Assembly: GCA_002312935.1 (NCBI GenBank)
Contig: DCAT01000006.1
Span: forward strand, 1 to 8,792
From: Oceanospirillaceae bacterium UBA1126
GTDB lineage: Bacteria > Pseudomonadota > Gammaproteobacteria > Pseudomonadales > Balneatricaceae
DNA: 8,792 nt
Reading direction: 5' to 3'
Shown here: piece after piece, positions 5,646-8,792 of the stretch
Layout: every line of letters starts with the position of its first letter
Numbering within the stretch: position 1 is the stretch's first letter
Notes under the pieces: model-generated
The model's input: only the letters and a program-made list of their open reading frames with translations
Databases searched by the model: none
What the model was told of the DNA's origin: nothing
Translations under genes and position numbers: made by a program

Positions 5646-5689
5646 GCGTATAAATTGATCTCACTAACTTTTAGGAATACACACTCCTC

Positions 5690-6562
5690 ATGAACGACGA
5701 CGCGTCGACCAGCGGTCAGGACAAACGCTCCTGGCTAGATAGACTTTCTTTCTTTCTTAGCGACAGACCTAGCACTAAGGAAGAACTGCTAGAACGAATT
5801 CGCCAAGCCGAAGAAGACCAAATACTCGACCGCGAGTCCCTCGATACCATCGAAGGCGCTTTACAAATGTCACATATGCAAGTACGTGACATTATGGTTC
5901 CTCGCCCACAAATGGCTGTGGTGAAAGCAGACCAAAGCACCCAAGAGTTTATGCAAACCATCACCGAAACGTCTCACTCACGCTTCCCAGTTATTGGCGA
6001 ATCGCCTGATGAGGTGTTAGGTATTTTATTAGCTAAAGACCTTCTACCACTCGCGTTTGCTAAGCAAATGGACAACTTCGATCTGAACGCCATGCTGCGC
6101 AAACCTATTTTTGTACCCGAGAGCAAACGCCTGTCTATTTTGCTCAACGAATTCCGTACAAACCGTTACCATATGGCCATTGTATTAGATGAATATGGTG
6201 GCGTTGCAGGCCTTGTAACGATCGAAGATGTATTAGAACAAATTGTTGGGGAAATAGAAGACGAAACAGATTCTGAAGAAGACGATGGCAACATTAGGCC
6301 TTTTGCTGACAATGGGTTCTTAGTGAAAGCCCTCACTACTATTGATGACTTTAACGAACATTTTGGCACTTATTATGACGAAACCGAATTCGACACTATT
6401 GGTGGCATTATTACTCAACAATTTGGCCACTTGCCCGCCAAAGATGAAAGCATTCAAGTAGGCGATTTGAACTTCCTTATTTTAGCGGCTGATAATCGCA
6501 GAATTCGGCTTATGCAAGTGAACCCTATTAACAACGATGTTGAAACTTCCACAGAAAGCTAA
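5690..6562 (+). CDS. ybeX: CBS-domain protein YbeX/CorC
   Basis: A 290-residue cytoplasmic protein with two CBS domains (about 65-185, beginning VRDIMVPRPQM, second ending YGGVAGLVTIEDVLEQIVGEI) followed by a CorC/HlyC transporter-associated domain (about 205-282). No membrane segments. Known as CorC, linked to magnesium/cobalt efflux, and in E. coli as YbeX, linked to ribosome metabolism with YbeY/YbeZ; the second role fits this neighbourhood. It starts 44 nt after ybeY; AGGA lies about 13 nt upstream of the ATG, farther than ideal. Its last 26 nt overlap lnt. Confidence 0.94.
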   Translation: MNDDASTSGQDKRSWLDRLSFFLSDRPSTKEELLERIRQAEEDQILDRESLDTIEGALQMSHMQVRDIMVPRPQMAVVKADQSTQEFMQTITETSHSRFPVIGESPDEVLGILLAKDLLPLAFAKQMDNFDLNAMLRKPIFVPESKRLSILLNEFRTNRYHMAIVLDEYGGVAGLVTIEDVLEQIVGEIEDETDSEEDDGNIRPFADNGFLVKALTTIDDFNEHFGTYYDETEFDTIGGIITQQFGHLPAKDESIQVGDLNFLILAADNRRIRLMQVNPINNDVETSTES

Positions 6563-8039
6563 CGTTGCTGCCAGCGTTATTGCTGGCGCCTTGGCGCCAC
6601 TGGCCCTTGCACCCAGCAATTTATGGCCTCTAGCGCCTCTTAGTGTGGCACTTTTTTGGTACACCCTTAATCACAGTAACCACACAAAACACGCTATTTT
6701 TAATGGCCTTGCTTATGGCTTAGGCTACTTTGGTGTAGGCGTAAGTTGGGTGTTTGTGAGCATGGTAGACCACGGTGACACACACTGGCTGCTTGCCACT
6801 GTTCTCACGTTTTTATTTTGTGGTGGTTTGGCCCTATTTTATGGCTTTTTTGCTGGCCTATTTTACCGCTTTAAGCAATATCACCAATACCCTAGCTTGC
6901 TGTTTGCTGGCCTTTGGGTGAGCCTAGATTTATTACGTGCATGGGTACTGACAGGGTTTCCATGGCTGTACTTAGGCTACGCTGGTATAGACACCTTTAT
7001 GGCAGGTTATGCGCCTATATTAGGGGTTCATGGGGTAACATTACTCCTTTTACTTAGTGGGTTATTAGTTATTGGTGTGAAGGTAAAACTGCACCTTCGC
7101 CTAGCCTTACTCGCTGGCTTATGGCTTTCAGGTTATGGGCTAAGTACCATTTCTTGGACTCAACCAAGCCAGAGAACCCCTCTAAAAGTGACTTTACTGC
7201 AAGCTAATGTGCCATTAGCAGATAAGTGGTTGCCACAAACCTTAACCCCTACACTTGGGTATTACTTTAAACAGTCATACTTGCATATGGATAGTGATTT
7301 AATTGTCTGGCCAGAAACAGCCATTGCGACCTACTGGGATTATATTGCGCCAGTGTTCGAGCCACTTTCAGCTCTTGCAAAAGAAAATAATACACAAATA
7401 ATCAGTGGCACAGTGATTAGAAAAACGCCTAAGACGGGCGCACACTATTACAATGGCCTCGTCGCTTTAGGTGCCGAGAACGGCCAATATTATAAACAGC
7501 GCTTAGTGCCGTTTGGTGAGTATATGCCTTTAGAGTCTTGGTTGCGGGGGGCAATAAACTTTTTTGATTTGCCAATGTCGGCATTTAAACTGCCATTAAA
7601 AAAGCAAGGCTTACTCACTCAAACCATAGGTATTGCCGGTAATATTTGTTACGAAATTGCTTACCCACAATTGGTTGCCCAGCAAGCATCTGCTGCTCAA
7701 ATGATTCTTACCGTCAGCAACGATACATGGTTTGAGCATTCGTTAGCACCGTGGCAGCATTTACAAATGGCCCAAATGCGCGCTTTAGAAAACCGTAAGC
7801 CTGTTGTTAGGGCGACCAATAGTGGGGTTTCAGCATTAATCGATGCCAGTGGCGAAATTACTCATATTGCACCTGTGTACCAGAGGGCAGAGCTCACTGG
7901 CTTGGTAACTTTAATGGAAGGTAAAACGCCCTACAATACAGGCCTAAACTGGCCCGTATGGTTACTTAGCCTGGGTTTAATCCTGTGTGGTTTAAGGCGC
8001 AACCTTATAGGCGCTTTCCCAATCGGGCTCAAAACCTAA
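6537..8039 (+). CDS. lnt: Apolipoprotein N-acyltransferase Lnt
   Basis: A 500-residue inner-membrane enzyme that adds the third acyl chain to the N-terminal cysteine of lipoproteins, the last step after Lgt and LspA. Residues about 10-205 contain several hydrophobic membrane segments; about 215-455 form the periplasmic nitrilase-like domain, followed by a C-terminal membrane helix (about 471-485). The catalytic triad is visible: Glu260 (WPETAIATY), Lys320 (YYKQRLVPFGEY) and Cys371 (GNICYEIAYP). The conserved SNDTWF and PWQHLQMAQMRALENRKP blocks are present. The start codon lies inside ybeX (26-nt overlap) with no strong ribosome site, suggesting coupling. Its 3' end overlaps the convergent gene at 7992-8549 by 48 nt. 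Confidence 0.96.
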   Translation: MLKLPQKANVAASVIAGALAPLALAPSNLWPLAPLSVALFWYTLNHSNHTKHAIFNGLAYGLGYFGVGVSWVFVSMVDHGDTHWLLATVLTFLFCGGLALFYGFFAGLFYRFKQYHQYPSLLFAGLWVSLDLLRAWVLTGFPWLYLGYAGIDTFMAGYAPILGVHGVTLLLLLSGLLVIGVKVKLHLRLALLAGLWLSGYGLSTISWTQPSQRTPLKVTLLQANVPLADKWLPQTLTPTLGYYFKQSYLHMDSDLIVWPETAIATYWDYIAPVFEPLSALAKENNTQIISGTVIRKTPKTGAHYYNGLVALGAENGQYYKQRLVPFGEYMPLESWLRGAINFFDLPMSAFKLPLKKQGLLTQTIGIAGNICYEIAYPQLVAQQASAAQMILTVSNDTWFEHSLAPWQHLQMAQMRALENRKPVVRATNSGVSALIDASGEITHIAPVYQRAELTGLVTLMEGKTPYNTGLNWPVWLLSLGLILCGLRRNLIGAFPIGLKT

Positions 8040-8549
8040 AATGACATGAGGCTGGGGTTGCTTGTGATTAAAATGGAAGTTATGGATTTGGGTAAATTGC
8101 GCACGAATATCATCAGAAGCTAACTGAGTAACCTTAGCCGGCACCAGATAACCATCACCACGGGCACGGAACACCATACGACACTCGCCTGCGTCTAATA
8201 ACTTTTGCGCATGGGGTGCACCTACTGGGCAAAGTGCAGTCATGGTGGACTGAAAACTATCTGCTTTTTGATAATAATCGGCAGACAGTTGTTTTACTAC
8301 CCATTCAAACCGCTCAATGGGATCAACTGTTTTTATGGCATTATGCTTATATTGGGCAACCAAATGATCTAATTCACGCTTAAGAATTAAAATAGTTAAC
8401 TCAACACCTACATCACCATCGGCACCGTAACACACCAAAGGTTTGGCTTCTTCTAATGGAAAGCCAGCGGCTTGGCGCGCTGCAAATAAGCGGCTTAGGC
8501 ACTGCCAGTGCATAAAATCGTGTTCTAATGTTTTGTCGCTTGAAATCAC
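7992..8549 (-). CDS. Conserved-looking hypothetical protein, 185 aa, GTG start
   Basis: A soluble protein without signal peptide or membrane segments. I do not recognise the family. Visible features: an N-terminal helical part (HDFMHWQCLSRLFAARQAAG), a long charged helix (about 55-75, ILKRELDHLVAQYKHNA), and a C-terminal half of mixed strands ending HVILGFEPDWESAY. The start is GTG at 8549 with a strong GAGGA ribosome site at normal spacing; the next Met is 12 residues in and has no such site. Base composition and codon use look like the neighbouring housekeeping genes, so it is probably native rather than acquired. It converges on lnt, overlapping its last 48 nt, and has its own promoter side to the right. 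Function unknown. Confidence 0.8.
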   Translation of the reverse strand: MISSDKTLEHDFMHWQCLSRLFAARQAAGFPLEEAKPLVCYGADGDVGVELTILILKRELDHLVAQYKHNAIKTVDPIERFEWVVKQLSADYYQKADSFQSTMTALCPVGAPHAQKLLDAGECRMVFRARGDGYLVPAKVTQLASDDIRAQFTQIHNFHFNHKQPQPHVILGFEPDWESAYKVAP

Positions 8550-8556
8550 TTATTAA

Positions 8557-8561
8557 TCCTC
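8557..8561 (-). promoter_or_regulatory. Ribosome binding site deciding the GTG start
   Basis: GAGGA on the minus strand lies 7 nt before the GTG at 8549. It is the strongest Shine-Dalgarno sequence near this gene and supports the GTG over the downstream ATG. Confidence 0.7.
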
Positions 8562-8725
8562 ATACCTTACAATACTAGCAATGGTTTCAGCACATTATGC
8601 AGTAAGCATGAGCGCAACAAAAGCAAGCAAGCGTCTAAATGTGGGACTTCTGCGACAGTTAATGGCAAATAAGCCCTAACCTTGGCCTAAATTGATCCTC
8701 TGAAACACGGTATTACGTCACTTTA

Positions 8726-8749
8726 TTTGTAATTTGCTTCGGTTACAAA
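8726..8749. repeat. Inverted repeat, 7-bp arms
   Basis: TTTGTAA (8726-8732) and TTACAAA (8743-8749) are perfect reverse complements separated by 10 nt. There is no T run after it, so it is not a typical terminator. It could be an operator for a gene starting to the right of the window. The surrounding 8562-8792 shows no convincing gene. Confidence 0.45.
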
Positions 8750-8792
8750 CGCAGTGTGTCGTGGCAAATTCGGCACCTAGGCGTCTATTCGT

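Noticed and set aside
5440..5658. 72-codon plus-strand frame overlapping ybeY
   Set aside because: Out-of-frame reading of ybeY; the in-frame product contains the conserved zinc motif.
5716..6664. Minus-strand frames in ybeX and at the ybeX/lnt junction
   Set aside because: Serine-rich antisense products typical of shadow frames; no start context.
8581..8679. 32-aa plus-strand frame MVSAHYAVSMSATKASKRLN...
   Set aside because: No Shine-Dalgarno sequence before either ATG, it is very short, and it lies across the promoter side of the opposite gene; not supportable without homologues.

Overview
This window looks like a chromosomal stretch of a gammaproteobacterium, probably marine. The main reason is the gene order miaB - ybeZ (phoH-like) - ybeY - ybeX/corC - lnt at 2741-8039, a standard gammaproteobacterial housekeeping block, together with the protein sequences themselves. 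I cannot name the genus from sequence alone.

Layout. Positions 1-870 hold an AT-rich accessory segment whose only convincing gene (443-847, minus strand) is laid out like an integron gene cassette. Its start codon lies 22 nt inside a GTTRRRY-type core site (864-870, GTTAGGC on the minus strand), a ribosome binding site sits in that leader, and the stop codon falls inside a possible RYYYAAC-like box. Positions 871-1080 hold the putative attI/promoter zone, including a near-perfect LexA (SOS) box at 1046-1065. Positions 1081-2055 encode an integron integrase (IntI) with all tyrosine-recombinase catalytic residues and the IntI-specific insertion. IntI is transcribed away from the cassette, as in known integrons. 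A HIT-family hydrolase-like gene (2136-2570, minus) follows tail-to-tail with intI and head-to-head with miaB.

The block from 2741 to 8039 is one tightly packed operon-like series on the plus strand: tRNA methylthiolation (MiaB), a PhoH-type ATPase (YbeZ), the rRNA maturation endonuclease YbeY, the CBS-domain protein YbeX/CorC and the apolipoprotein N-acyltransferase Lnt. Gaps are 5 nt, -4 nt, 44 nt and -26 nt. A conserved-looking gene of unknown function (7992-8549, minus) converges on lnt and overlaps its 3' end by 48 nt. The last 240 bases hold no clear gene, only a small inverted repeat.

How it fits together. The left third is best read as a small, probably functional, SOS-controlled chromosomal integron beside the miaB-lnt block. 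It carries one recognisable cassette, encoding a membrane-anchored coiled-coil protein of unknown function. The recombination sites downstream of that cassette are degenerate or atypical: I see a good half-site (L'-R') at 253-273 but no convincing partner. The array therefore may be decayed, or may use unusual attC sites. Nothing in the window is a CRISPR array, an insertion sequence or an RNA gene.
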